A stretch of 64,000 nt of DNA, taken from Azospirillum halopraeferens DSM 3675. Lineage in GTDB: Bacteria; Pseudomonadota; Alphaproteobacteria; Azospirillales; Azospirillaceae. Positions 8,305-17,124 of the stretch are shown piece after piece. Position 1 is the stretch's first letter. The number at the start of each line of letters is the position of its first letter. Under the pieces are notes generated by a model, which saw only the letters and a program-made list of their open reading frames with translations, searched no databases and was not told the DNA's origin. The stretch lies in NCBI RefSeq assembly GCF_000429625.1, contig NZ_AUCF01000012.1:1-64000 (forward strand). The letters run 5' to 3'. A program made the position numbers and the translations under genes.

Positions 8305-9591
8305 ATGCCTCTGACCACCGTCATCATCCCCTGCTTCAACGCGGCGCCGACCCTGGCCGATGCCGTGGCGTCGGCGCTCGCCCAGCGGGTCGGGGCGGTC
8401 GCGGTCGAGGTTCTGGTCGTCGATGACGCCTCGACCGACGGCTCCGCCGCGGTGGCGGAGCGGCTGGCGGCGACCGATCCGGCGGTGCGCCTGCTGCGCC
8501 GGCCCGGCAACGGCGGCGCCGCGGCGGCGCGCAACGCGGGCCTGGCCGCGGCGCGCGGCGCCTATGTCGCCTTCCTCGACGCCGACGACCGCCACGCCCC
8601 GGGCTGGCTGGCCGCTGCCACCGGCCTGCTGGAGGCCAACCCGGCCCTGGCGGCGGTGAGCTGCGCCATCGAGCCGGTCGGCTGTGCCCGCCCCGTCCAT
8701 CCGTTGCAGGTGCGGGCGGCCGAGGAGTCGGCGCCCGGCAACGTGGTGGTCCGCCGCACGGTGGCGGCGGCAATCGGCGGCTTTCCCGAATCGCCCCGCT
8801 TCCGCACCCGGCTGGGGGGCGAGGACATCGCCTGGCGCAGCGCCCTGCACACCTGGTTCGGGCCGGTCCTGCGGATTTCGGGCGCCTACCTGCAATACCG
8901 TGTCACCCCCGGCAATCATTTCGACCGCTTTCTCGACCGCAGCCGCGTCGTCAGCGGCCGCCTGCGCGTCGACCGTCCCTCGCACGAGGAAGCGGACCGC
9001 GACACCCTGCGCGCGGGGCTGGCCGCCTACGCCCGCGATCTCGCCGCGCGGCTGCCGGTGGCCGACACCGACACCATCCCCCGGCTGATCCACCAGATGG
9101 CCCCCGGCCGGGAGAGCTGGCGCCACCACAACCCGGGGTGGGAGCATCGCCTGTGGAGGCCGGAGGATCTGCGTGCCTTCGTGGCCGCCCGCGAACCGTG
9201 GTTCCTGCCGATCCTCGACGGCTACGGCCGGCCGGAGTGCCGGGTCGCCGCAGCGCGCCACATCGTGCTGCGCCACTGCGGCGGCGTCTTCGCCGGCTCC
9301 GGTCCGGAATGCCGCGGCCCCCTCGCCCCCGTGCTGGCCGGCCACACCGCCGTCGCCGGGGTGATCCCCGCCACCCCCGGCGGCCCGCCGCTCCCCGATC
9401 CGTCCTTCCTGGCGGCGGCACCGGGCCACCGGTTCTGGAACACGGTGCTGACCCGCCTGGCCGCCGCCCGCGCCGACCCCGATCCGTCCCGCGCCACCGG
9501 CGCCGCGCTGCTGGCCGGCGCCTGGCAGGCGCACCGCAACGGGCCGGCGGCCCCCCATGCCGTGCCGCTGGAGCGGGTCGTCACGCCATAA
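8305..9591 (+). CDS. Glycosyltransferase family 2 protein fused to a degenerate GT32-like domain
   Basis: Residues 1 to about 230 form a GT-A glycosyltransferase 2 domain: 'TTVIIPCFNAAPTLADAV', 'VVDDASTDGS' and the metal-binding 'FLDADDRHAPGW'. Residues about 255-400 resemble the Gly_transf_sug/GT32 fold ('IPRLIHQMAPG', 'NPGWEHRLW', 'CGGVFAGSGPECRGPL'). Where that family carries the Asp-x-Asp metal motif, this protein has Gly-Ser-Gly, so the second domain is probably inactive. It has no signal or membrane segment and probably acts on cell-surface sugars. A strong hairpin terminator follows it. Confidence 0.82.
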   Translation: MPLTTVIIPCFNAAPTLADAVASALAQRVGAVAVEVLVVDDASTDGSAAVAERLAATDPAVRLLRRPGNGGAAAARNAGLAAARGAYVAFLDADDRHAPGWLAAATGLLEANPALAAVSCAIEPVGCARPVHPLQVRAAEESAPGNVVVRRTVAAAIGGFPESPRFRTRLGGEDIAWRSALHTWFGPVLRISGAYLQYRVTPGNHFDRFLDRSRVVSGRLRVDRPSHEEADRDTLRAGLAAYARDLAARLPVADTDTIPRLIHQMAPGRESWRHHNPGWEHRLWRPEDLRAFVAAREPWFLPILDGYGRPECRVAAARHIVLRHCGGVFAGSGPECRGPLAPVLAGHTAVAGVIPATPGGPPLPDPSFLAAAPGHRFWNTVLTRLAAARADPDPSRATGAALLAGAWQAHRNGPAAPHAVPLERVVTP

Positions 9592-9595
9592 AGAA

Positions 9596-9621
9596 AGGCC
9601 CGCCCCGGAGGGGGCGGGCCT
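9596..9621. terminator. Bidirectional rho-independent terminator
   Basis: An 11-bp perfect stem (9596-9606 with 9611-9621, loop GGAG) lies directly after the glycosyltransferase stop. On the minus strand it is followed by TTTCTTTA, a good U-rich tail, so it mainly terminates the mscS-like transcript coming from the right. It also separates these convergent genes. Confidence 0.8.
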
Positions 9622-9764
9622 TCAAGTGCAGGGAAAAACGCTCCGATGAGGACGCACCGGACGTGAACGAAACCCTACCCGTCGGTGGTATGACGGACAA
9701 ACGATCCCACTGATCTTTCCGTTATGCGGAAACCCTTCCACATCGCGCCGAACCCGGACACGGC

Positions 9765-11315
9765 TCAATGCAGGGCGCGGTCGCCGAACAGGCGGCGCAG
9801 GTTGCCCAGCACGTCCTCGGCCAGGTCATGCACCGCCGCCGTTCCCGCCGCGCGTCCGCCGCCGGACTGGCGGTCGGCGACCATCTGCTCGGCGATGCGG
9901 CGGCTCAGCCGCTCGGCGATGCCGGGCCGGTGGGCCACCAGGGCGCCCAGCGCGTCGTGGCCGAACTCGCACAGCAGGGCGGACGTGCGCGTGCGCACCG
10001 TGCGGCCGTGGCTGCCCCCCGTCAGCAGCGCGTCGGCGCCGACCAGGGTGCCGGGCGCCAGCGGCACCATACCCGCCGCCGCCCGCCCGCTGCTGCCGCC
10101 CATGCCGCCGATACCGCGCACCGTGGTGGCGACCAGCAGCCCCTCGACCAGCAGCAGCATGGAGGATGCCGCCTCCCCCGCCTGGACCAGGGTCGTCTCC
10201 GCCGGCAGCCGGCGCAGCCGGCCGTGGCCGGCGAGCATCAGCCGCTCCTCCTCCGTGAGGTCGACGAACAGGGGGACCGCGCCCAGCAGCAGGGCCATCT
10301 GCGCCGGCGTCGGCCCGTCCAGCGGCACCGGCGGGCGCTCGGCCGGCGCCTCCAGCCGCTTGGGCCAGGAGGGGCGGATGCCGGCCCGCGCCATGTGCTT
10401 CAGGACGGCGCGGTAGGTCTCGCTGCGGGCGCGGTAGCGGACCTCCGCCGTCGGGTTGATGAACAGGCCGTACTCGACCCCGTCCGGCCCGATCGCCCGC
10501 AGGCGCACGTAGGGGGGCGGCGCCTTGGGCAGCGCGTAGCCGGCCGCCGCCTCCAGCGCCGCCGCCTCCAGCACCCGCATCACCCGGTCGGGGTCCACGT
10601 CGGCGTCCACGGTGACGGTCAGGGCGTATTCCATCACCGGGTCGGGCAGCGACAGGTTGATGATGGTGCCGCTGGCCATGCGGCTGTTGGGAACGATGGC
10701 GACGGTGTCGTTCTCCAGATGCATGCGGGTGCTGCGCCAGCTCGTCTCCAGCACGCGGCCGGTGATCGTCGGCTCGCCGGTGCGGCTGACCTGGATGCGG
10801 TCACCGATGCGGATGGGCCGGTCCAGGTTGAGGGCGAGGCCGCTGAAGATGTCGAGGATCAGCTCGCGCAGCGCCATGCCGAAGACGACGCCTGCGATGC
10901 CCGATGCCGCCCACAGGGCCGTGAGGTCCTGGTTGAAGACGAAGCCGGCGATGGCCGCCACCGCGACGATGGTGACCACCAGGCCGGATAGCTGGACCAG
11001 CAGCTTGGGCACCGGCGTGCCGAGCGCCGGGGCGACCAGCCCCTCCAGCACCAGGTATTGCAGCACCCGCTGCACCAGCACCGCCAGCGAGACGATCACC
11101 GCGATGCTCAGCGCCACACCCACCGTCTGCCCGGTGGTTTCCAGCGCCTGCAACCCGATGACCTGATAGGCGTCGCCGCCGAGATAGACGATCGACGTCA
11201 GCACCGCACTGACCAGCAGCGGCACCAGCAGCTTGCCGGCCCAGACGCGCAGGCGGCCGGCGGGCGGCCGGCCGTCCGGGGCCGGCGGGGGACCGGAATC
11301 GGGGGGCGGGGCCAT
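9765..11315 (-). CDS. MscS-family channel with C-terminal cyclic nucleotide-binding domain
   Basis: This 516-residue inner-membrane protein has four or more hydrophobic helices in residues 20-150, then the MscS pore and beta domain ('ASGIAGVVFGMALRELILDIFSGLALNLDRPIRIGDRI', read here as separate short blocks; 'VPNSRMASGTIINLS'). Residues about 345-490 look like a cNMP-binding domain ('DLTEEERLMLAGHGRLRRL', 'VQAGEAASSMLLLVEG', 'GADALLTGGSHG'). Such MscS-cNMP fusions are known in bacteria and may be gated by nucleotide as well as tension. It starts 3 bases after the chemoreceptor stop, so it is the last gene of that operon. Confidence 0.9.
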   Translation of the reverse strand: MAPPPDSGPPPAPDGRPPAGRLRVWAGKLLVPLLVSAVLTSIVYLGGDAYQVIGLQALETTGQTVGVALSIAVIVSLAVLVQRVLQYLVLEGLVAPALGTPVPKLLVQLSGLVVTIVAVAAIAGFVFNQDLTALWAASGIAGVVFGMALRELILDIFSGLALNLDRPIRIGDRIQVSRTGEPTITGRVLETSWRSTRMHLENDTVAIVPNSRMASGTIINLSLPDPVMEYALTVTVDADVDPDRVMRVLEAAALEAAAGYALPKAPPPYVRLRAIGPDGVEYGLFINPTAEVRYRARSETYRAVLKHMARAGIRPSWPKRLEAPAERPPVPLDGPTPAQMALLLGAVPLFVDLTEEERLMLAGHGRLRRLPAETTLVQAGEAASSMLLLVEGLLVATTVRGIGGMGGSSGRAAAGMVPLAPGTLVGADALLTGGSHGRTVRTRTSALLCEFGHDALGALVAHRPGIAERLSRRIAEQMVADRQSGGGRAAGTAAVHDLAEDVLGNLRRLFGDRALH

Positions 11316-11318
11316 GCG

Positions 11319-13265
11319 TCAGGCCAGCCTGAAGCGGTCGATCTGCGACTTGGTCGCGTGCACCATGCGCGCCAGCTCCTCCATGGTCGCGGTGATCTGC
11401 TCGGCCGCGGCGACGTTGTCACGGCTGCCGGCCTTCAGGCTGTCGGCCTGGTCGGCCAGTTGCTGCACCGCGGTGGACTGCTGCACCATCACCCGGGCGA
11501 TGGCCTGCACCGCCGATCCGCTTTCGCCCGCCGCCGAGGCCAGCCGGTCCATGGTGGCGCGGGTGCCGGCAGCGACGCCGACACCGTCGCGGATCACCAG
11601 GGCGGCGTCGCCGATGATCGATTCGATGGCCTGCGTCGCCTGGGCGGCATCCTCGGCCAGCCGGCCGATCTCGCGGGCGACGATGGCAAAGCCGGCCCCC
11701 TCCCCGGCGGCGCGGGCCGCCTCGATGCCGGCGTTCAGTGCCAGCACGTGGGTCTTGTCGGCGATGCGGGCGATGCGGGTGATCGCCTGCTCGATCCGGT
11801 CCTGGGCGGCGGCCACCCGCTCCACCATGCCCACCAGCCGCACCAGCTCGTCCTGGCCGGCCTGCGCCAGGTCCGCGGCGGCGCGGGCGACGGCGCTGCC
11901 GCGTTCGGCGTTGTCCGATGCCGCCTCGGCCGCCGCCGCCGCCTGGGCGATGGCGGTGACCACCTCGGCCAGGGTGGCGGTCTGGGTGCTCGCGCCGTTG
12001 AACACCTGGCGGGCGGCCGCGGCAGTCTGCGTGGCCGCCGCCGCCACCTGCTGGGTGCTGACCTGCATGGACAGCAGGATCTCGCGGAGCTGCTCGACCG
12101 CCTGGTTGACGTTGCCGCGCAGCAGGGCGAACTCCCCCTGATAGGTGCCGGAAACGGAGACGGCGAGGTTGCCGCGCGCCAGCTCCGCCGACACCGCCGA
12201 CAACTCGCCCAGCAGCCCGACCAGGGAGTCCAGGCTGCGGTTGAGGTTGGCTTTCAGCGCCCGCAACTCGCCTTCATAGGCGCCGGCCATGCGTCCCTTC
12301 AGATCGCCCGAGGCCACGCGCTGCATCACCTCCGCCACCTCGTGGAGCGGCCGCGACAGGGCGGTGACCAGCGCGTTGGCCCCGGCCACCAGGACGGCGA
12401 AGTCCCCCTTGTGACCGTCCGTGTCGATGCGCGCTGACAGGGTGCCCGATCCCGCGGATTCGGTCAGGTCGGACAGGTCGCGGGTCAGGCGGCGCACCGA
12501 GTCCGCAGCGGCCGCCACCGCGCGCCCGACGTCGCCGATCTCGTCGGGGCGGGCGCACAGGGACGCCGACGGCGCCTCCAGCCGCCCCTCGGCCAGCGAG
12601 CGCGCAACCCCCGACAGCTCCGCCAGTGGCTGCGACACCTGCCGGTCGAGGGCCCGCATGGCCAGCAGGCACAACAGCACCACGACGGAAACGCCGATGC
12701 CCACGATCATCCGGCTGGCGTTCAACAACGCGTCGGCATCCCCCGCCAGTTCGATCCCCCGCTCCTGGTTCCGGGCGACGAGCTGGTCGAGCGCATGGCT
12801 GAACCCGTTGAACAGGGGCACGGCCTCGCGCAGCACCTCCATGGCCGCCACCCGCTCGCCCTCACGGGCGTGGACGGCCGCGCGTTCGCTCAGACGCATG
12901 TACTCGTTGAACTGCCGGCGGAAGTCGGTGTAGAGGGCGCGCTCCTCGGCGGTGACGATCAGCGGCTCATAGCGATCGCGCAGCGCACCGATCTCGGTCC
13001 GCAGCCGTTCCATGTCCCGGTGCGCCTGTTCCACCTCGGCGGCGTTCATGCTGCTGACGCTCAGCAGCTCGGCCAGGCGGTAGTCGCTGGTTGCGGTGTT
13101 GACGGCGCTCGTGGCGGCGATGGCGGGCATCACCTGTTCGTCCAGCTCGTGCAGCAGTTCGTTCAGCATGTGCTGGCGATAGACCGTCATGACCCCCCCG
13201 ACGACGAAGAGCAGCGTCAGGGCGGCCAGGGTCAGGCGCAGCTTGGCACGAATGGATCGGAACAT
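11319..13265 (-). CDS. Methyl-accepting chemotaxis protein with several HAMP-like segments
   Basis: This 648-residue receptor has a membrane helix near residues 10-28, a helical periplasmic domain of about 155 residues (four-helix-bundle type), a second membrane helix near 190-210 (VGIGVSVVVLLCLLAMRAL) and HAMP-like repeats ('PLAELSGVARSLAEG', 'PLHEVAEVMQRVASGD', 'ELSAVSAELARGN'). The signalling hairpin tip reads 'HVLALNAGIEAARAAGEGAG', the conserved CheA/CheW contact region. The start MFRSIRAKL is chosen because the membrane helix follows it at once. It lies between the CheW-like gene and the MscS-cNMP gene, so the three products may share a pathway. Confidence 0.92.
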   Translation of the reverse strand: MFRSIRAKLRLTLAALTLLFVVGGVMTVYRQHMLNELLHELDEQVMPAIAATSAVNTATSDYRLAELLSVSSMNAAEVEQAHRDMERLRTEIGALRDRYEPLIVTAEERALYTDFRRQFNEYMRLSERAAVHAREGERVAAMEVLREAVPLFNGFSHALDQLVARNQERGIELAGDADALLNASRMIVGIGVSVVVLLCLLAMRALDRQVSQPLAELSGVARSLAEGRLEAPSASLCARPDEIGDVGRAVAAAADSVRRLTRDLSDLTESAGSGTLSARIDTDGHKGDFAVLVAGANALVTALSRPLHEVAEVMQRVASGDLKGRMAGAYEGELRALKANLNRSLDSLVGLLGELSAVSAELARGNLAVSVSGTYQGEFALLRGNVNQAVEQLREILLSMQVSTQQVAAAATQTAAAARQVFNGASTQTATLAEVVTAIAQAAAAAEAASDNAERGSAVARAAADLAQAGQDELVRLVGMVERVAAAQDRIEQAITRIARIADKTHVLALNAGIEAARAAGEGAGFAIVAREIGRLAEDAAQATQAIESIIGDAALVIRDGVGVAAGTRATMDRLASAAGESGSAVQAIARVMVQQSTAVQQLADQADSLKAGSRDNVAAAEQITATMEELARMVHATKSQIDRFRLA

Positions 13266-13300
13266 GGGGCACTCTCGCTGGGACCGGTGGGCGGGGCGGG

Positions 13301-14620
13301 TCAGGCGAACTCGCGGGCGGGGGTGGCGGCAACGGCGGGGTCGGACTCGGGGGCAGGGGCACCGGGCAGCCACCCGGCCAGCGCTCCTGCGATGCGCCGG
13401 CGCAGCCCGGCAGGCAGTGCTGCAAAGACCGGGTGCGGGCGCAGGCGGAACGCCCACGGCCCCCCCGGCAGCGCGGCGACGGCATCGAACAGGGCCGCCG
13501 GCCAGACCGGGGCATAGGGGATGGGGTGGAAAGCCTCATCGGGAAGGGTCACCAGTGCCGCCGCGTCGGCGATGACGCCCGCCCCCGGCCCGCCGGCCGG
13601 GCCGAGCACCACCACCCGCGCGCCACGGCCGGCACCCTCCCCCGTCAGCCTCCCCGGGTCCAGCAGCGGAATGCCGGCCTCCCCCCGCCGGCGCCGGGGC
13701 AGGACGGATGCCCGGGCGTCCGGATCGGCGATGGCGCGGACCAGGTCGGGCGGCACAAGGATGCGGTGGGGGCCGCAATCCAGGCACAGCATCGGACGGG
13801 ATGCAGGGCCGTCCCGGCGGCGGGACGGCCCCGGGGCGACGTCGGGGGCTGCGGGTTCGGCAGCCGTGGTCATCCCGTCGGCCTCCGGGATCTCGACAAG
13901 GGAACCATCCGGGGCGCGGCACCACAGCCGGTCGCCGTCCGGCCCCGCGGTGCGGCACAGAGCGCCGGGCGGGACGCGGTAAAGCCCGAGCGGGCGGTCG
14001 ATCAGGAGGACAGGCTCATCGGGGGGCCCGGCGGGCAACACCGCCCACCGCTGCCGCCCCGGCGCGCCCCCGGGGAAGCGGGCGGCGCGCAAGCGCCCCT
14101 CCACCACCACGACCGGGGCGCCCTGCCCCGGCCGGTCGAAGGTCCGTTCCACCTCGGCCAGGCGGGCGATGCGGCCGGCCGGCAGGGCGACCGTGGTGCC
14201 GCCGACGGACAGAAACAGGAAGAGAATGCCGTCGTCTGCGGCATCCCCGGCGGGCGGCGGCGCCGGCCCGGGGGCCGCTCCGGCACCGAGCCCCGGCAGC
14301 CATTGCCCGGGGTCGAGGGAGGGAAGCGACGGATCACCGTCCGTCAGCCCCTCCACCCGGTCGACGCGGATGCCGGCCAGCCCGCCGGGGCCGGCGCACA
14401 CCAGCAACCGCCCGCCCGGCCGGCCGACACCGTCCGGCGCCACCTGAAGCAGCGGCCGTCCGGCAAACCGCCCCACCCCTTCGACCCGCACACCGGCGGG
14501 GGATGCTCCGCCGACGGGCAACGGCGTCGGGGGCTCCGCGTCGGCGACGGCGGTGACCCGCAGGGCGTCGACGGCGAAGCGCTCCCCGCCGATGGCGATG
14601 ACCAGATGCCGCCCCTCGCC
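13301..14620 (-). CDS. Protein with three divergent CheW-like domains
   Basis: The 439-residue soluble protein appears to contain three weak repeats of the CheW fold: about 1-95 (starting 'RHLVIAIGGERFAVDALRV'), 135-225 ('LFLSVGGTTVALPAGRIARL') and 280-400 ('LCLDCGPHRILVPPDLVRAI'). Each has the strand-helix pattern 'F-x-hydrophobic-P/A-x-x-hydrophobic' of CheW. The GTG start is chosen because GGAGG lies 6 bases upstream; other frames lack one. It is followed after 35 bases by the chemoreceptor, which supports an adaptor or scaffold role. The assignment rests on pattern and context, not on strong identity. Confidence 0.6.
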   Translation of the reverse strand, partial: GEGRHLVIAIGGERFAVDALRVTAVADAEPPTPLPVGGASPAGVRVEGVGRFAGRPLLQVAPDGVGRPGGRLLVCAGPGGLAGIRVDRVEGLTDGDPSLPSLDPGQWLPGLGAGAAPGPAPPPAGDAADDGILFLFLSVGGTTVALPAGRIARLAEVERTFDRPGQGAPVVVVEGRLRAARFPGGAPGRQRWAVLPAGPPDEPVLLIDRPLGLYRVPPGALCRTAGPDGDRLWCRAPDGSLVEIPEADGMTTAAEPAAPDVAPGPSRRRDGPASRPMLCLDCGPHRILVPPDLVRAIADPDARASVLPRRRRGEAGIPLLDPGRLTGEGAGRGARVVVLGPAGGPGAGVIADAAALVTLPDEAFHPIPYAPVWPAALFDAVAALPGGPWAFRLRPHPVFAALPAGLRRRIAGALAGWLPGAPAPESDPAVAATPAREFA

Positions 14621-14747
14621 CACGCACGCCCTCCCCCGCCACCCGTGCCATCCGGGACACGCCGGCGGATTATGCGCGTACCCCTTTGGCGCGCGCAACC
14701 GCCGTGCGGTCGCCCCATACCCACGGATGCCGGAGTGCAGAGGCCCG

Positions 14748-15977
14748 CTACACCTCCCCCTCGCCGGCGCCCTGTCGGGCCACCCGCGTCGGCGTGACCC
14801 CGGTCGAGGCGGGCTGCGCCGCGAAGTAGAGCACCAGGTAGCCGATCACCGCCGACAGCAGCGACCCGCTCAGCACGCCGATGCGCACAGCGGCGCTGTA
14901 CCCGTCTCCGGTGAAGGCAAGACCGCCGATGAACAGACTCATGGTGAAGCCGACGCCGGTCAGCAGGGCCATGCCATAGAACTGCACCCAGTTGGCGCCC
15001 GCCGGCAGGGTGCCGAGCCCGGCCCGGATGGCCACCCAGGTGAAGGCGACGACGCCGATCTGCTTGCCCACGAACAGACCCAGCGCGATGCCCAGCGGCA
15101 CCGGCTCGAACAGCGAGCCGAAGGTCAGCCCGGCCAGCGACACGCCGGCGTTGGCGAACGCGAACACCGGCAGGATGCCGAAGGCGACCCAGGGGTGCAG
15201 CATGTGCTCCAGGTGGTGCAGCGGCGCCTCGTGGCCGGCCTGGCGCCCCGTCGTGCGCAGCGGAACCGCCAGCGCCGTGGCAACGCCGGCCAGCGTGGCG
15301 TGCACGCCCGATTTCAGCACGCACACCCACAGGAACACGCCGACCAGGATGTACGCGGCGACGCGCGTCACCCCCATGAGATTCATGACAATCAGCGCGA
15401 CGATGCCGACGCCGGCCAGCCCCAGCGCGGTGACCGACAGGTCGGCGGTGTAAAAGAGCGCGATGATGACGATGGCGCCGAGGTCGTCCATGATCGCCAG
15501 GGCCAGCAGGAACACCTTGAGCGACGCCGGGGCGCGGGTGCCCAGCAGGGCCAGCACGCCCAGTGCGAAGGCGATGTCGGTCGCCGCCGGGATGGCCCAG
15601 CCGTTGGTGGCGATCGGGTCGCCCCAGGTGAACATCAGGTAGACCAGCGCCGGCAGTGCCATGCCGCCCACCGCCGCCACGCCGGGCAGGGCCGCGGTGC
15701 CGAGGCTGGACAGCTCGCCCTCCAGCACCTCCCGCTTGATCTCCAGGCCGACCAGCAGGAAGAACACCGCCATCAACCCGTCGTTGATCCACAACAGCAG
15801 GGGTTTGGCGATCTGCAGCCCGCCGACCTGCACCGCCACGGGCGTGTCGAGCAGGGCGACGTAGAGCCCGCCTCCCGGCGAGTTCGCCCAGATCAGCGCC
15901 ACCACCGCGGCCAGCACCAGGATGATGCCGCCCGATGCCTCCATCTGCAAAAATTCCCGGATCCTCGACAGGGCCAT
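14748..15977 (-). CDS. nhaA: Na+/H+ antiporter NhaA
   Basis: This 409-residue inner-membrane protein exchanges cytoplasmic Na+ for periplasmic H+. It has the NhaA landmarks 'MASGGIILVLAAVVALIWANS'-like first helix (with E for M), 'DGLMAVFFLLVGLEIKRE', 'AIPAATDIAFALGVL' and the paired aspartates in 'LALAIMDDLGAIVIIALFY' that bind the ion. Length is slightly above the 388 residues of E. coli NhaA. The chosen ATG (MALSRIREF) has GGAGG 5-6 bases upstream. It appears to be transcribed alone, with a candidate promoter at 16051-16079. Confidence 0.95.
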   Translation of the reverse strand: MALSRIREFLQMEASGGIILVLAAVVALIWANSPGGGLYVALLDTPVAVQVGGLQIAKPLLLWINDGLMAVFFLLVGLEIKREVLEGELSSLGTAALPGVAAVGGMALPALVYLMFTWGDPIATNGWAIPAATDIAFALGVLALLGTRAPASLKVFLLALAIMDDLGAIVIIALFYTADLSVTALGLAGVGIVALIVMNLMGVTRVAAYILVGVFLWVCVLKSGVHATLAGVATALAVPLRTTGRQAGHEAPLHHLEHMLHPWVAFGILPVFAFANAGVSLAGLTFGSLFEPVPLGIALGLFVGKQIGVVAFTWVAIRAGLGTLPAGANWVQFYGMALLTGVGFTMSLFIGGLAFTGDGYSAAVRIGVLSGSLLSAVIGYLVLYFAAQPASTGVTPTRVARQGAGEGEV

Positions 15978-16407
15978 CGCCTCCCTCCACCAGCGGCGGG
16001 CCGCGCGCAATCCCCCGGCGCGGTCCGTCGGTTGAAATCAGGATGCAGAGATAAGGCCTTGTGTCCGGAAATGCAGCAACCTTGCGCCATGGGTTGATCG
16101 GTTTTCCGCGGATGCTCAGGCAACGAGCAGCAGACACTCACCTCCACACGGCGCCAACCGCCGTTGTTCAGCGGATCCCCTGCCGGATTCCTTTCCCGGC
16201 GGCGGAATGTCGGGCCACAGGAAGCACCGGACCCCGGCGATTTGTGCCTGCGGGCAAAAACTGCCGGGTCGGGTCACGTGATGACGCCCGGGGATTCGGG
16301 GCGGAGAGCGGCAATGTGCAACGGAGACCGGAGCGGCGTGACACCGGCACGCCGCTTGCTGTCGTGGTCCGATATCGGCAACCGCGCACCGGCGCAGGAG
16401 GCAGACC
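15978..16407. other. 430-base intergenic region between nhaA and an unknown gene
   Basis: The region separates divergent genes. It contains a candidate minus-strand promoter for nhaA, and the strong ribosome-binding site of the plus-strand gene near its right end. No coding sequence with a ribosome-binding site was found. I could not recognise a sodium riboswitch or other structured leader upstream of nhaA by eye. Confidence 0.6.
16051..16079 (-). promoter_or_regulatory. Candidate nhaA promoter
   Basis: On the minus strand TTGCTG (16079-16074) and CCTTAT (16056-16051) are separated by 17 bases, about 75 bases before the nhaA start codon. The match to sigma-70 consensus is moderate, so this is a suggestion only. 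Confidence 0.35.
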
Positions 16408-16959
16408 GTGCACATTCCCGGCAACCAAACACCCATGGGCACCGTGATCGCCCCGAAACGGGACGAGGGGCCGGCCGCGAACCGGCCCGAGGATTCCGCA
16501 GGATTCGCCGGTGTGATGTCCGACATCGGCGCAACGGCGGCCGGAACCCCGCCGTCCGCATCGGCCGACCGCCACGATGCCAACGAGATCGCCCGCATGG
16601 AGAAGGACCTGGCCACCTACAGGCGCGAGCGGGAGAAGGTCGTGCAAAGCCGGACCACCGATCCGCCGGCGTTCCAGTTGGCCTTGCCCGTCAACGACCG
16701 CGGCTATATGCCTTATGTTCCGGCCGACCAGTTGAAGCTGATCGATCGCATCATGGATTCCTACCTCGGACGGCCACCCCACGAGATGAAGATGATGTGG
16801 GAGGAGCTGGAGGCGAACGGCCTGACCCCGAACCAGCTCGCCCGTACGGCAAAGCACTTCATCAATCTCAAAGGCGAGATCGTCGGGCGGGCCGAGGCGA
16901 CGGGCGGCGCGCCGTCCGCCGCGCAGGGCGGCACGGCGTGGACGGCGTCCCTCGTGTGA
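16408..16959 (+). CDS. Hypothetical protein of 183 residues
   Basis: I do not recognise the family. The GTG start is supported by AGGAGG 6 bases upstream. The first 60 residues are rich in Ala, Pro, Gly and Ser and look disordered. Residues about 60-165 are charged and helical ('NEIARMEKDLATYRREREKV', 'MPYVPADQLKLIDRIMDSY', 'LTPNQLARTAKHFINLKGEI'). There is no signal peptide or membrane segment, so it is probably cytoplasmic. Its stop codon is the first triplet of a composite hairpin repeat that also follows the acyl-CoA dehydrogenase gene at 59049. Confidence 0.75.
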   Translation: MHIPGNQTPMGTVIAPKRDEGPAANRPEDSAGFAGVMSDIGATAAGTPPSASADRHDANEIARMEKDLATYRREREKVVQSRTTDPPAFQLALPVNDRGYMPYVPADQLKLIDRIMDSYLGRPPHEMKMMWEELEANGLTPNQLARTAKHFINLKGEIVGRAEATGGAPSAAQGGTAWTASLV

Positions 16960-17035
16960 TACGGCCGGGAAAAGATCCGTTCCATTGGTTTTCGGCCGTG
17001 AAACACGACAGATCAATGCCCTGCATTGATCTGTC
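16957..17035. repeat. Composite two-hairpin intergenic repeat, copy A
   Basis: The element begins with TGATACGGCCGG, whose TGA is the stop codon of the preceding gene. An outer inverted repeat ACGGCCG...CGGCCGT (16961-16999) is followed by a linker GTGAAAC and by a second, perfect 13-bp inverted repeat around GACAGATCAATGC (17007-17035). Copy B at 59047-59122 has the same order, linker and stop-codon overlap with roughly 80% identity by eye. It lies between convergent genes and could end transcription from both sides. Confidence 0.75.
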
Positions 17036-17124
17036 GGGGCGGGCCGACGGCATCATTCTCATGCCGGAGTCGGCACCGCCCTGACGGTGGAGGGGAACGC
17101 GCGCGCAAGGCGGCCGCGGGCCCG

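Noticed and set aside
9716..9732. TTTCCG-TTATG-CGGAAA hairpin downstream of the mscS-like gene.
   Set aside because: The stem is only 6 bp without a T-tract; the 11-bp terminator at 9596-9621 is the better candidate.
15978..16407. Possible sodium riboswitch (nhaA-type motif) upstream of nhaA.
   Set aside because: I could not find the conserved core of such a motif by eye; a covariance-model search would decide.
16957..17035. Similar minus-strand peptides (ICRVSRP...FPAVS) read through both copies of the composite repeat, as if a conserved small protein.
   Set aside because: The similarity is explained by the repeated DNA itself; there is no ribosome-binding site and the two hairpins are a better explanation of the conservation.
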